NCBI GenBank assembly: GCA_001724245.1
Contig: MEDX01000047.1
Span: 1 to 30,087 of the forward strand
DNA from: Fonticula-like sp. SCN 57-25
Lineage: Eukaryota; Nucleariida; Rotosphaerida
Length of the DNA: 30,087 nucleotides
Direction: 5' to 3'
Shown piece after piece: positions 1 through 9,900 of this stretch. A program made the translations under genes and the position numbers. The notes below the pieces were generated by a model, which saw nothing but the letters and a program-made list of their open reading frames with translations, was not told where the DNA came from and did not search any database. The stretch's first letter is position 1. Each line of letters opens with the position of its first letter.

Positions 1-1
1 T

Positions 2-943
2 TATGGGCTGCGCGACGTGTTTGGCATTGCGACCACGTATGAGGAGTGGCGCGTGTTCTGGCTCCAGGACTGCGACGAAGCGGCCAAGAACACTGTGGTA
101 GCCGGGTTGGGAGCTGAGGCACCGGCTAAACAGCCAGGGCTGCCGGGCATTCCTACATGGCGGCGGGGCGAGTCGGAAAAAATGGATATGGTCAATGCCG
201 CGCCGGCGACGCCAATTACGGAACGTCTTGTGCACGCCGGTCCGGTGATTCGGTGGGATGACGAGCAGCTTGTGCGCACGCTGATGTCGGTGCTGGTCAA
301 AATGACCGCCTCGCCGTCCAGCGGCGTCCCTGAGCTGGTGGACCACGCGCGCGAGTACATTCAGGTGACCGAGCACAGTTGGTGCTGGACGACGCTGCCG
401 CCCGGGTTCGCGGTGTCAACCACCTCGGCCATGCCGCGCGGCGACGCGAGCTCGTTTCTGCTGCTGGCGTACATCGGCGAGGGCGGGTTCGGCCGGTTGT
501 GGGTGGCGGCGGCGCAGGACGGCGCACTCTGCGTGATCAAGTTTGGCAAGGACTATACCATGTGGGAGCCTGACGCCGAGGCGAGCGTGTGGAGGGATGC
601 GTGGCAGCTGAACGCCCGCGAGCTGGGATTGGTAGGTCGGCGCGCTCTGCTGCTGCCGTACGTTTGGACGTGCCCGCGGAACGGGCCGAGCGCGGCGGAC
701 GCACTGCATGTGCACAAGGCGACAGTGCGCGCGATTGAGCGCATGGCGGCAAGCGGCTGGGAGCACACGGACCTGACGCAACCCAACGACGACCGGCCCA
801 AATGGGAGCATGTGGGGCTATACTATGAGGAGGAGGAGCTTTGCGCGGTGCTGATCGACCTTGGGCTGGTGGCCAAGGTGTCCGACAAAGCCGGTGCACG
901 CGCTGAGGCAGTGGCGAGGATGCGCAGTGCACTGGGCTTATGA
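2..943 (+). CDS. Kinase-like protein of the Crinkler-associated type, 5' end missing
   Basis: The frame is open from the left edge to a TGA at 941-943 (313 residues), so the N-terminus lies outside the window. Early on it reads YGLRDVFGIATTYEEW, a pattern I associate with large protist and fungal families whose C-terminal part is a divergent kinase fold, including some Crinkler (CRN) proteins. A glycine-rich loop GEGGFG stands near residues 158-163, followed by a VIKF-type lysine. A catalytic-loop-like stretch ending KWEHVGL and the segment VLIDLGLV, with DLG where kinases have DFG, lie in the last 60 residues. Phosphotransfer is possible but unproven, because the canonical HRD motif is not clear. 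No intron is needed in the visible part. These genes are often repeated and variable, so this could be one of a family. The kinase-like fold is fairly secure; the role is unknown. Confidence 0.6.
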   Translation, partial: YGLRDVFGIATTYEEWRVFWLQDCDEAAKNTVVAGLGAEAPAKQPGLPGIPTWRRGESEKMDMVNAAPATPITERLVHAGPVIRWDDEQLVRTLMSVLVKMTASPSSGVPELVDHAREYIQVTEHSWCWTTLPPGFAVSTTSAMPRGDASSFLLLAYIGEGGFGRLWVAAAQDGALCVIKFGKDYTMWEPDAEASVWRDAWQLNARELGLVGRRALLLPYVWTCPRNGPSAADALHVHKATVRAIERMAASGWEHTDLTQPNDDRPKWEHVGLYYEEEELCAVLIDLGLVAKVSDKAGARAEAVARMRSALGL

Positions 944-1234
944 AGGCATGGAGGCGTATTGTACATTGTATCAGGATGAGAGGTCTGTTTTCAGACTCGC
1001 TGCGGTTGATGAAATACAATTATCCTGGCAGTATATGCGCATGCAAATCAGATGTTTTCACATATTAGAGCCTATGTTGTTTTGGCGCCGCTTTGATGAA
1101 GCAGATCTTACAGTCTTCTGATACAGTTGTATTATTTCATCTTGTTGTAAATCTCATCGAAAAAATTGACATTCTAGGTGTAGGGAAACGAAAACAAATA
1201 AGCGAAAAAGGTCCATGGTCGGCTGCATAGATAT
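944..1234. other. Convergent intergenic spacer
   Basis: This spacer of about 290 bp lies between two convergent genes. It becomes AT-rich from about 955. It must carry both 3' ends, but I see no canonical AATAAA on the plus strand and no clear gene. Confidence 0.5.
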
Positions 1235-2149
1235 CTAGTTGATATTCAATTCACCGCTGAGGACAAAGACGGTCTCCCCGACGATGCGCATGGCATCATT
1301 CTCCAAGAGCGTGATCTGCAGATCGCCTCCTCTCTTTGACGCCTGCCGCGCAAAAAACTCCTTCTTCTTAAGCACGTCTCGCCAATACGTTGAAATGTAC
1401 GAGTGCGCGCTGCCCGTCACCGGATCTTCCGGGATGCCGATCCACGGCGAAAAATGCCGACTGATGAAATCGTACGGCGCTGCGCCGCCGCGCGTCGTGA
1501 CGGTCACCGAGCTCACGCGCGAGCCGTCGTGCACCTTCTTCATCGCTACGTGATCGGGAGCAAGAGCCTCGAGCCCCTTTCTCCCGAGCACGTCGTCATC
1601 GAGGTGCACCAGGATGCGCTTACGTGACGCCGCGTACATAACGCGATTACCAGGCGCAGAGGCGGCGGCATCTCCGAGCGCCGCGTTGAGAATGGCGGAA
1701 AGCTCAGAGGAAGAAAGACCCGCGGCATCGATGGGGCCAACCTCGAACGTCGGCATGGTGAGCGCCACGCCTCGCTCGCCGTCGCGCTCGGCATCGAGAT
1801 CACCGCTCATGGTGGAGAAAACAAGCTTGGAAGAGACGTTTCCAAGTTTGAAAAAGAGAAGCGCGGCGGTGGCGAGCGTCGCATGGCCGCAAAGCGACAC
1901 TTCCACTTGTGGTGTGAACCACCTGAGCAGAAAGCGCGACGAGGATGCCCAGTCGCCGTGCTCGGCCGGTGTCACAAACGCCGTCTCGCTCAGGTTCATC
2001 TCGGCCGCAATGTTGCGCATATCATCATCGGAGATGGGCCACGGCCGAGAAGCGTCGCCAGAGTTGTCGAGAAGGCAGATGGCCGCCGGGTTGCCGGTGA
2101 AAGCAACCGACGTAAATGCGTCCGCCTGAAAGATGCGCAGCGGAGCCAT
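1235..2149 (-). CDS. PhzF / PBLD-family isomerase-like protein
   Basis: A single uninterrupted frame of 304 residues, the usual size for the PhzF (phenazine biosynthesis-like, PBLD) family of two-lobed diaminopimelate-epimerase-fold proteins. Family marks are the N-terminal IFQADAFTSVAFTGNPAAIC, NLSETAFV with the presumed catalytic glutamate at residue 55, FTPQVEVSLCGHATLA, and near the C-terminus EDPVTGSAHS, the second-lobe counterpart of the CGHAT motif. The start ATG at 2149-2147 gives the typical MAPLRIFQADAF opening. The bacterial enzyme PhzF isomerises a chorismate-derived intermediate. Most eukaryotic members have unknown substrates, so no reaction is assigned. The gene is divergent from COMMD7, with only 111 bp between starts. 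Lack of introns is not strong evidence of transfer, since DDX60 here also lacks them. Confidence 0.9.
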   Translation of the reverse strand: MAPLRIFQADAFTSVAFTGNPAAICLLDNSGDASRPWPISDDDMRNIAAEMNLSETAFVTPAEHGDWASSSRFLLRWFTPQVEVSLCGHATLATAALLFFKLGNVSSKLVFSTMSGDLDAERDGERGVALTMPTFEVGPIDAAGLSSSELSAILNAALGDAAASAPGNRVMYAASRKRILVHLDDDVLGRKGLEALAPDHVAMKKVHDGSRVSSVTVTTRGGAAPYDFISRHFSPWIGIPEDPVTGSAHSYISTYWRDVLKKKEFFARQASKRGGDLQITLLENDAMRIVGETVFVLSGELNIN

Positions 2150-2260
2150 GTTTGGTGGCGGGAATCAGACGAAATCAGATACAATCAGGAAAATAAGATT
2201 TCGGTAAGGATACGGAAAGGCTGCTTTGTGTGTTTGGCCTGCGCAAAGAACACGGCAGGG
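2150..2260. promoter_or_regulatory. Divergent promoter region, PhzF-like / COMMD7
   Basis: The 111 bp between two divergent start codons must hold both promoters or 5' leaders. It is AT-richer than the flanking exons (2170-2220). I see no clear TATA box or CCAAT box. Confidence 0.45.
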
Positions 2261-3086
2261 ATGCCGTCGTATCACTACACAGATGCGACGCCGGACGAGA
2301 CGGTGGTGAACAGCGTCGCGTTCCTCAACGGCCTTGAGCTTGACGTCTTTGCGCCTGTCGCGCGCACTTGTTTCCTTTTCCTTACTCAGCCCTCCTCGGT
2401 ATGCGATCTGCCCAATGTCCGCTGCGCTCCTAACCGCGGTCGAGCAGACGGCGGAGCTTCTCGCGCGCCTTGATGCGATCGGCGAAGAGAAGCGCGTCAG
2501 CCCGAACGCGCTCAAGCAGGTAGTCCGTTCGGTGCTCGGCGTTCTTCGCGGTGCGCTTCGGAAAAACGTCACGCCAAAGCAGCTTTTTGAGGATTTCGCC
2601 CAGCTCGGTACGCGAGCCGATCCCCAGTGTAAAAGACGCATCTGTGCTTACTGATCACCTCTCTTTGTCTTGTTTTTGCCTGCAGGACTGGCGCAGGAGC
2701 GCGCTGAAGGAATGGGCAAGCTGTGGGGATCGAACCTTGGCGCCATGTCGCGCGTCGTGATCGCTCAGACCCTTGTCGTCAACAAGCTCGTTGATATGGA
2801 GTGGAAATTTGGCGGTACGCCCCGATGCCTCTTTCCCCGCTTTTATTGACGCGCGTGCAGTGACGACGGGGACGGACCGGCAGCGTCGGTTGGGCGCTGC
2901 GTTCCTGCAGCTCAAACTTGTGCTCGACAAGGGAAACGGGCTGGAAAACGTGTTCCTCGGTACGACCGCGCACGCGCAGATGGCATCGTGAACTAACGAG
3001 CGGATCTAGAAATGACGCTGCCGCAGTTCTATCAGTTCTTGCAGGATATGGAGCAGGCGAGGAGCAGCCTCGAGTACTACAGCTAG
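2261..3086 (+). CDS. COMMD7: COMM domain-containing protein 7
   Basis: Five exons join in frame: 2261-2398, 2448-2607, 2686-2814, 2861-2959 and 3010-3086 (TAG), giving 200 residues, the same length as human COMMD7. The N-terminal half is the helical HN domain. The C-terminal COMM domain carries NKLVDMEWKFGV, FLQLKLVLDKGN and TLPQFYQFLQDMEQA, which match the COMMD7 pattern closely. The ATG at 2261 fits because MPSYHYTD..LNGL aligns with the family N-terminus. Introns are 46-78 bp: one begins GTATGC and three begin GTACG, and branch-like CTAAC is seen in the first and last. COMMD proteins form the Commander complex with CCDC22/CCDC93 and the retriever subunits and act in endosomal recycling; COMMD7 was also linked to NF-kB in animals. 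Confidence is high for identity and exon structure. Confidence 0.93.
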
Positions 3087-3301
3087 ATAGGGCGAGACAA
3101 TGGTGATTCGGTCGGCGTTGCAAGCGCTGTCTATTATGTTTGTTCCGAGACGCTTGCTAATAGAGAAACTGTTACTTTGAGACTTTCTTGCCATGATCAC
3201 ACCAGTATTAAAGCAAAAGAATTGATTATTTTACAGCCTTTATATTACTCGTGGCGGTATCCATGCTGTACTCGCACCGCCACTACACAAAATTACACTG
3301 A
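3087..3301. other. Convergent spacer COMMD7 / OGFOD1
   Basis: These 215 bp hold the 3' ends of two convergent genes. The spacer is AT-rich from about 3130 to 3300. No gene, RNA or strong hairpin was noticed. Confidence 0.4.
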
Positions 3302-5154
3302 TCATTCTTTGCTGATCTCGTCCTCGTAGCACTGCAACTGGAACATGATCTGCTGGCTTCCCTTTTCGCCAGCGCTGTTCCTGAAGCGCACAAACCGGAA
3401 AACGCCCTCGTCGCGCATAACAAGCGCGAGGCTGTTTGGCACCGGGCGCAGCGTCAGCAGCGTGTCCTCCTCGCTCGTGTACACAATGTCGCCGCCGCTC
3501 TGCGCGACGCCCGCGTCGTCCATCGAGCCGTCGCCGTCGGCAAAGTAGATGACGTCAAGGCCGGGAGGGTACGTGATGACGTCATCGTCGTGGACGAGCG
3601 TGTAGTGGCCAATCAGGAAGCGGGACACGGAGAGCGGCGCGTGCGACGAGAGGCCGTCGAGGCCGGTCAGCGCGCGCACAAGATCGCGGAACGACGTCGA
3701 CTCAAAGTATGACGTCAGTTGTGACGTCACTGATTGTGTTGGTGATGTCACTGCCTCTTTTTCTGTATAGATACCACCACACATCAGCCACAGTGAATGT
3801 ATCGGACGTTGCGCACCCTTTGCCAACACGTCGTGGTGCCGCCGGTGGGCAGGCCCGCTCTGCGCCCACGTGGCATCTCGTAGCGACGCGAGAAGGGCCG
3901 CGTGGACGTCCTTGTCGAGAAAGTTGTGCAGGACGACGGTGGACTCTTCGATGAAGACGTCGCGGACGCGCGCGGCGACGGCGGCGGTGGAGCGGTACGC
4001 GGCGGAGAGCAGCGGAGGCGCTTCGGGCGCGTCGGCGGGCACGAAAGGAAGGTGCTCGGCCGCTTAAAAAGAAAAGAAATATACGTCAAAATCAGAGCCA
4101 GAATGGCGCGTGCGAGGTAGGCGACAGCATAGCCAAAGCCAGGAACAACAACCAAAAGTGACCGAAAACCTACAAAAGCGACCAAAAAAGCAACCAAAAA
4201 CACACACAACACCAATAAAAATGGTTTACGCACGTGGCTCGCTCCACCTCGGCGGCGGCGGCAGGCTGGCGTCGGCGTGGAACCACCCCGATATCGAGAT
4301 GCGCTCGCGGTTGGGCGCCGAGCAGGTGACCTGCGCGACCTGGTGGTACGAAATTGGCGACACTTCAAAAAAGGCGATCGAGTTCCATTCGGGGACCAAT
4401 GAGCGCACGACATTCCTCGGCTGCCCATTCTCATCGCTGTATATCGATGGTCAGCAGAGTGCTCAATCAACGGCAAAGACACACGTGGTCCTCGTCTCAA
4501 CGCAATGATTCGCAAAGAAACATTCATAAATAAACAACCAAAAAGTACCGACAACACATAAAACAGCAAAAAAAGCAAAACAAGTTCTCTTTCGTACGTG
4601 TCAAAGAGGTCGAGTGCGCCGCCGTCCTCAGCGGACCAATCCTCTGATACCAGGTATACAATAAAGGCGACGCGCCTCCCATCAAGCTCGTCGTCATGGC
4701 AAAGCAAATAATCTGTGTGCGCGTACCGCGCGGCCGACATGTCGATCCGGTCCGACACCTGCGCCCCGATGACGCTCGAGATCATGCCGCGGAACGACTC
4801 GCTGTAAATCGCGTTGCGCAGCGCCACGAGGGCGGGATTCGTCGTCACAGCAAAGTCGTGGCGCGACTGGTGAAACTTGTAGAGATCATTCGACTTTGGC
4901 ACAAACAAAGAGTCGTCGCGGATCGCGTTTAGCGCATCGCGCAAAAGGCTGGGATCAAAGACGTTGCGGAGGCGGCACGCAGGGAACGGCGCGCCAATCA
5001 CCTCATACGATCCCGCCGGATCGGAACAATCGACCCGCTTCTGAAAGCCAGACGAGATGGCCGACAGGTCATTCTCTGACAGACCGCGCCAGCCGGGCGC
5101 AGGCTTGCCGGAATCCGACGGCTCGTCCAAGCGCACGCGCTTCGCCTCCGACAT
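3302..5154 (-). CDS. OGFOD1: OGFOD1/Ofd1/Tpa1-type prolyl hydroxylase
   Basis: Four exons: 5154-4598, 4436-4234, 4062-3817 and 3762-3302, encoding 488 residues. The N-terminal 2-oxoglutarate/Fe(II) oxygenase domain has NDLYKFHQS, DMSAARYAHTDYLLCHDDEL (iron-binding H153 and D155) and ISYHQV (H217, distal iron ligand). RISISGWFH supplies the arginine expected to bind 2-oxoglutarate. The C-terminal half is the second double-stranded beta-helix domain typical of Tpa1/Ofd1/OGFOD1, with GHYTLVHDDD and PNSLALVMRDE. Family members hydroxylate a proline of ribosomal protein uS12 (RPS23). Fission-yeast Ofd1 also controls the stability of the SREBP homologue Sre1. The third intron (3763-3816, 54 bp) is a multiple of three and open, so unspliced RNA would add 18 residues. 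I remove it because it has GTGCGC/TATACAG ends and the spliced length fits the family better. Two introns (161 and 171 bp) are T-rich. Confidence 0.92.
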
Positions 5155-5309
5155 GGCGGGCACCGTGCAGTCGTTCGTGTACGTGGCCACCAAAAGTCAC
5201 GTGATGTAACTTGTCACGTGACAAAGTTGACATCATCTCTCGTCATGGCGGGAGCGTTTCTCCGACATTGCGGGCGCTTGGGCTTTTACTTGCGCCTTTC
5301 CCCGCCGCC
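5155..5309. promoter_or_regulatory. Divergent promoter with twin TCACGTGA boxes
   Basis: The 155 bp separate the OGFOD1-like and multicopper oxidase start codons. Two TCACGTGA palindromes lie at 5197-5204 and 5214-5221, 17 bp apart start to start. The second sits in a longer palindrome, TTGTCACGTGACAA (5211-5224). CACGTG is the E-box bound by bHLH factors, including SREBP and USF/Cbf1 types. Joint regulation of the two genes is an inference. Confidence 0.6.
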
Positions 5310-6699
5310 ATGAAGCCTTCCGTGCTGTCTGTGGCCGCCCTGGCCCTCGTGTTTGCCGGCGTTGCGTGCGCGACGAACCGCACGTACTACCTTGCGGCGG
5401 TCGAGGTCGACTGGGACTATGCTCCCTCTGGCATTGATCAGTGGCACAACGTGCCGCTCGAGGAGTCGGACGATGCCGCCGTGTTCTGCACGCGCGACGA
5501 CACGCACATTGGCCGCGTTTACCGCAAGGCGATCTTCCGCGGCTACACGGACGAGACCTTTTCGCAGCAGATCGAGACGCCCGCCTGGATGGGCTTCCTC
5601 GGCCCCGTGATCCGCGCCGAGGTCGGCGATGAGGTGCACGTGGTCTTTAAGAACCTCGCTTCCCGCCCGTACAGCATCCACCCGCACGGCGTCCACTACA
5701 CCAAGGAGCACGAGGGTGCGTGATGGCCGCAGAGGACAGTGGAAAAGCGGCGATGCTGACCATTTTTTGTTAGGTGCGACTTACCACGATGGCTATGACA
5801 CGATCGGCGATTCGATCGCGCCGAACGCGACGTACACGTACATCTGGACTGTCCCTGAGCGCTCCGGCCCCGGCCCCAGCGACGGCAACTCGGTGCTGTG
5901 GTCGTACCACTCGCACGTGAGCGAGTCCAAGGACGTTTACGCCGGCCTCATGGGCCCGATCGTCGTGTACAAGCCGGGCACGCTCGGCGAGAACGGCCTC
6001 CCCAACGGCATCGACCGTGAGTACTTTGTGTTCCTGCTCGTCGTCGATGAGAACCAGAGGTGCGTTGGCGTGCTTTAGTGTGTAAAAGTGTCATTTTTAT
6101 GTACAAATTTGTCATATTTTTATGTGCAAATGTGCCATACCGAGATGTGTTTTTGTGTTTTTTGCATTATCTTTGCTGCAATGTGCTCACACTCCTGCAG
6201 CTGGTACCTTGACCACAACATCCAGACGTACTGCTACACGCCCGACGAGGTCGACGTTGAGGACGACGTCTTTGTCGAGAGCAACCTGATGCACGCCGTC
6301 AACGGCTTTGTCTTTGCCAACCTCAACGAGATGTTTATGTGCGTCGACGAGACCGTCCACTGGCACACGTGGGCGCTCGGCACCGAGGTCGACCTGCACA
6401 GCTGGCACTGGCACGGCAACACGCTCCTGCACTCTGGTGCGTCACTTTTAATGTCCAATCACGCTCGTTTGCTGACTCTTTGTTTAGGCCACCGCACCGA
6501 CGTCATTGAGCTGCTGCCGGCGACGATGCGCACGCTCGAGATGACGCCCGACAACGCGGGCAACTGGGCCGCGCACTGCCACGTGTCGGACCACGCGCCC
6601 AGCATGACGCTCTACTTCCAGGTGGCCGAGAAGGACAAGTGCGACCAGGGCATTCAGCACTGGCTGCCCAAGCAGGGCGCCCGCGGAACCGGCTTTTAA
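5310..6699 (+). CDS. Secreted multicopper oxidase, single ceruloplasmin-type unit
   Basis: Exons 5310-5715, 5774-6059, 6201-6436 and 6488-6699 join in frame to 379 residues. The ATG at 5310 opens a signal peptide (MKPSVLSVAALALVFAGVACA). The first cupredoxin domain carries SIHPHGVHYTKEHEG (histidines near 124-126) and WSYHSHVSESKDVYAGLMGP (near 178-183). The second carries HSWHWHG (from 297) and AAHCHVSDHAPSM (HCH from 339, then H and M), which gives the type 1 copper ligands plus the trinuclear-cluster histidines. This is one odd-even domain pair of the ceruloplasmin/hephaestin/factor VIII type. Vertebrate ceruloplasmin has three pairs. A one-pair enzyme would have to oligomerise to build the trinuclear site, as two-domain laccases do. 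Ferroxidase activity is plausible but not shown. All three introns begin GTGCGT (58, 141 and 51 bp). A plus-strand AATAAA follows 33 bp after the stop. Confidence 0.9.
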
Positions 6700-6731
6700 T
6701 GCAGATGGTGTCTGTGATTCCATTGTAAAGC

Positions 6732-6737
6732 AATAAA
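6732..6737 (+). promoter_or_regulatory. Probable poly(A) signal of the multicopper oxidase
   Basis: AATAAA lies 33 bp after the TAA stop in an AT-rich tail, the usual position for a eukaryotic polyadenylation signal. Confidence 0.5.
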
Positions 6738-6910
6738 AGACATTTCTGTTGAAACATTGCGCAAAACAGTCATTTCTGCTGCTGAATCAATCATTCAACA
6801 TCAATCATTTGACACTGCTCAATGCATAAAATAATAAACGAGTTCATTTCCAATCAATTGTTATTAAAACTTTTCTGTTCCTTTGCTACATTCATCTTCC
6901 TTTTTCCCGC

Positions 6911-9900
6911 TCAGCGCCCCTTTGTCTTGAGCCTCTCCTCCGGGTGATCATAATCCTTGAGCTTGAAGATCAGCTTGCGCGCCTGGAACACGTCGTTGAT
7001 AATGATCGTAAACTCCTTGATGATCTTGTCGTCGGCCGGCGTCCCGAGCGCGAGCAGCAGCTTCCTCGTATCGACGAGCGCCTCCTGCAGATCGTTCGTG
7101 GTATCGAACGCGTCCATTTCAGTCATGCCGTGACCCTTTGTGAGCGAGTACAGCGACCTGTACGTGTACAGCGTGAGCGCAAACCCGTCGATGCGCGCGT
7201 TCGCCTCAAACGTCGGAATCAGCGTCGCGTCAATTCCGAGGTCGAGCGCGGCGCTGTTGACGAGGTCGGCGGCCGACGCAAACAGGTCCGTCTTGCCCGA
7301 GCTCGCCGCGTACGGCGACCGCGTCGCAATGTCATACTTGTTGCGGAACAGCTGCACAAACACGGGCGTCCCGGCCATCTCCTTCTTGTCAAAGTCGTCG
7401 TCAAAGAGCGGCAGAGAAAGCTGCGTCAGCGGCAGCGCATTCGGGTCGGGCACCTCAGTCTCAGTGTCCTCATCCTCATCCTCGTCCTCCTCGGTGACAG
7501 CGTCGATAAGCTCGCGGCCCATCGACCCAAACACGGCGAGCGCCGAGCGGTCCACCTGCTGCAGCACGGCCGCCGTCGCGTCGTCGAGCGGCGGCAGGGC
7601 GGCAAACGTCGTAATCTTGTTTTCCGTCGCGAAGCGCTCAATGGCCGGGTCGACCGCCTTGCGCGCAAAGAGGCGCGCGCACACGAGCAAGAGGTTGGGC
7701 ACGCCCTCGACCGTCTTTGGCGCCTTGAGAATGGCGTTCAGGTGGCCGCTGCGGAAGAGGTGCAGGAACGCAAACTGCGCCTCGCCGAGCGAGACGAGCC
7801 GCGCCGCGTCGCGCGAGCCGAGCAGGCCCGACGACATGGCGCCCTGGCGGCGGTAAAAGTCGAGCAGGTAGCGCGCGAGGTACTTTTGCGGCGCCGCAGC
7901 CTTGGCGTTTGTAAACACATTCATCGACTTTGTGACGAGGTTGACGACGCCGTCGTGCACGCGCTTGACGGACGGGTCGTCCGGGTCGAGAGTGCGCTCG
8001 GCGACGATGCTCTGGTGCACGACGCGGTAGAACGAGTCCGATTGCAGCGGGCGCGCCTCCTTGAACGACGACAGCGGCGTCGTCAGCAGCGCGCGGACCT
8101 TGCTGTGCGGCAGGCCGAAAAAGACAACGTGGCCGACGTCGTCCTGGCCACGGCGGCCGGCGCGGCCGCCCATCTGGCGGTAGTTGACAGAGTCAATGTA
8201 CAGGCCGTCGCCGCAGAAGACGACAGAGCGGCACGGCATGTTGATGCCGAGCGACAGCGTGCCCGTCGCAAAGATGACGTTGAGCTGGCGCATGCGGAAA
8301 AGCATCTCGACAATACGGCGGTACTGCGACGGCATCTGACGGTGGTGCACGCCAATGCCGCGCTCGAGGCCGGTCACGAACGAGTGGTGCAGACCGGTGC
8401 GCGCGAGGCGCTTGATGCGGCCTTCAATGTACTTTTTCAGGCTGTCGTCAACGCGGTTGTCGGGGTTGAGGAAAGAGTGGTCGAGCAGCATCTTGAACTG
8501 AAGACCGGCGCTCGTGCGGCCTTCGCTCGGCGCGAGCATCTCGGCCTGCTCCTGATTCAGGCCCTGCTTCTGCTTCTTCATGAACGCCTCGACGCGCTTG
8601 GCGTGCGCCTCCTCGCGCGCCTCCAGCTCATGAAGGCTCCGTTTCCACTCGGGCTTGCTGCGCGCGATCTCTTCCTCGCGAAGAAGCGACTCGACAGTGG
8701 CACGCAAAAGGCGGTCGCAGCGGCCCGCGCTAAAGCTAAAGGCAATGACGGGCAGCTTGTCCTGCGCCTTGAGCGTGCGCAGCAGCCCGGGGATGCCCTT
8801 CTCGAGGTACTCGTTGTCGACGAGCGTCAGGCCCTCGCGGCCCCACGCCTTCTCGACCTCCTCCGTCGCGGCGACGACCTTGCCGCCGAGGCGCTGAATC
8901 ACCTGGCCGACCTGCGCGCAGCGGCGCGACTGGACGAGACGGCAGAAAAAGGCCAAAAGCTCCTTTTGGTACGCGATAAAAGTGTCGCGCGTGACAATGT
9001 CCGTAAAGTACGTCGTCGGCTCGAGCGCGGCGAGGTCGCGGTCCTCCTTGCCGAGCACGCGGACGAGCGCGCGGTGAAGCGTGTACGCCTCATCGGGGGG
9101 GAGGAAAAGATCGGGCGGGAGGTACTGGCTCGTGGGGACGCCAGAGAGCGCAAGGGCGTCAAGCTCTTCCCACGAGAAAAGCGCAAGCGAGTGCAGCGAA
9201 TGAAGCGTCTCGGCGGGCGCAGCAGCGGGCGCAGCAGCAGCAGCAGCAGCAGCAGGCGTGGCAGCAGCAGGCGTAGCAACAGCGGCATCAGCAGGAACAT
9301 CGGCCTTTTCCTCATCCTCGGCCTCCGGAATAACCTGGTCTTCCTCCACCTTTGCCTTCACCTCTGGCATCGGGAGGTAGACGTGCTTGTTGAGGTCGTT
9401 GTAGCGGTACTGCGCGTCGATGAACGACACGCGGCTGACGTCGGCGTGCACCTGCCTGAGCCACTCCTCGAGCAGCTTGGGGCTTCCAATGGTGGCGGAA
9501 AGCGCGAGGAAAGGCGCGCGGCAGAGCAGCAAAAGGCGCTCCCAGACGTTACCCTCGGGACTGTTAATGCAGTGAACCTCGTCAAAGATAAAGTAGCGGA
9601 TGCGCGACACCCAGTCCATGACCTTTTTGCTGGGCGACAGGAGCAGCTCCTCGAGCGCCGACGGCGAGCAAACGAGCACCTGCGAGTTGAACACGTTGAT
9701 CTCGAGCTGGTCCGTGTAGGCGCCGACAGCGTGGCGCATGGCGCCGCCCGACGGGTACGACTTGTTGTAGCGGGCATTCACCTCGGCAAACACCTGGTTG
9801 ACAAGCGCCTGAATGGGCGCAACAAAGACGGCGACGCCCTCGTTGTCCTCGTAGAGAACGCGGCGCAGGCAGTACGCCGAAATGAACGTCTTGCCGGCCG

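Noticed and set aside
861-1121. An 86-codon plus-strand frame overlapping the end of the kinase-like gene
   Set aside because: It starts inside the kinase-like coding region in another frame, continues into AT-rich spacer and shows no motif.
1235-2149. Horizontal transfer of the intronless PhzF-like gene from bacteria
   Set aside because: The family is widespread in eukaryotes, base composition matches neighbours, and the large DDX60-like gene is also intronless. A phylogeny would be needed.
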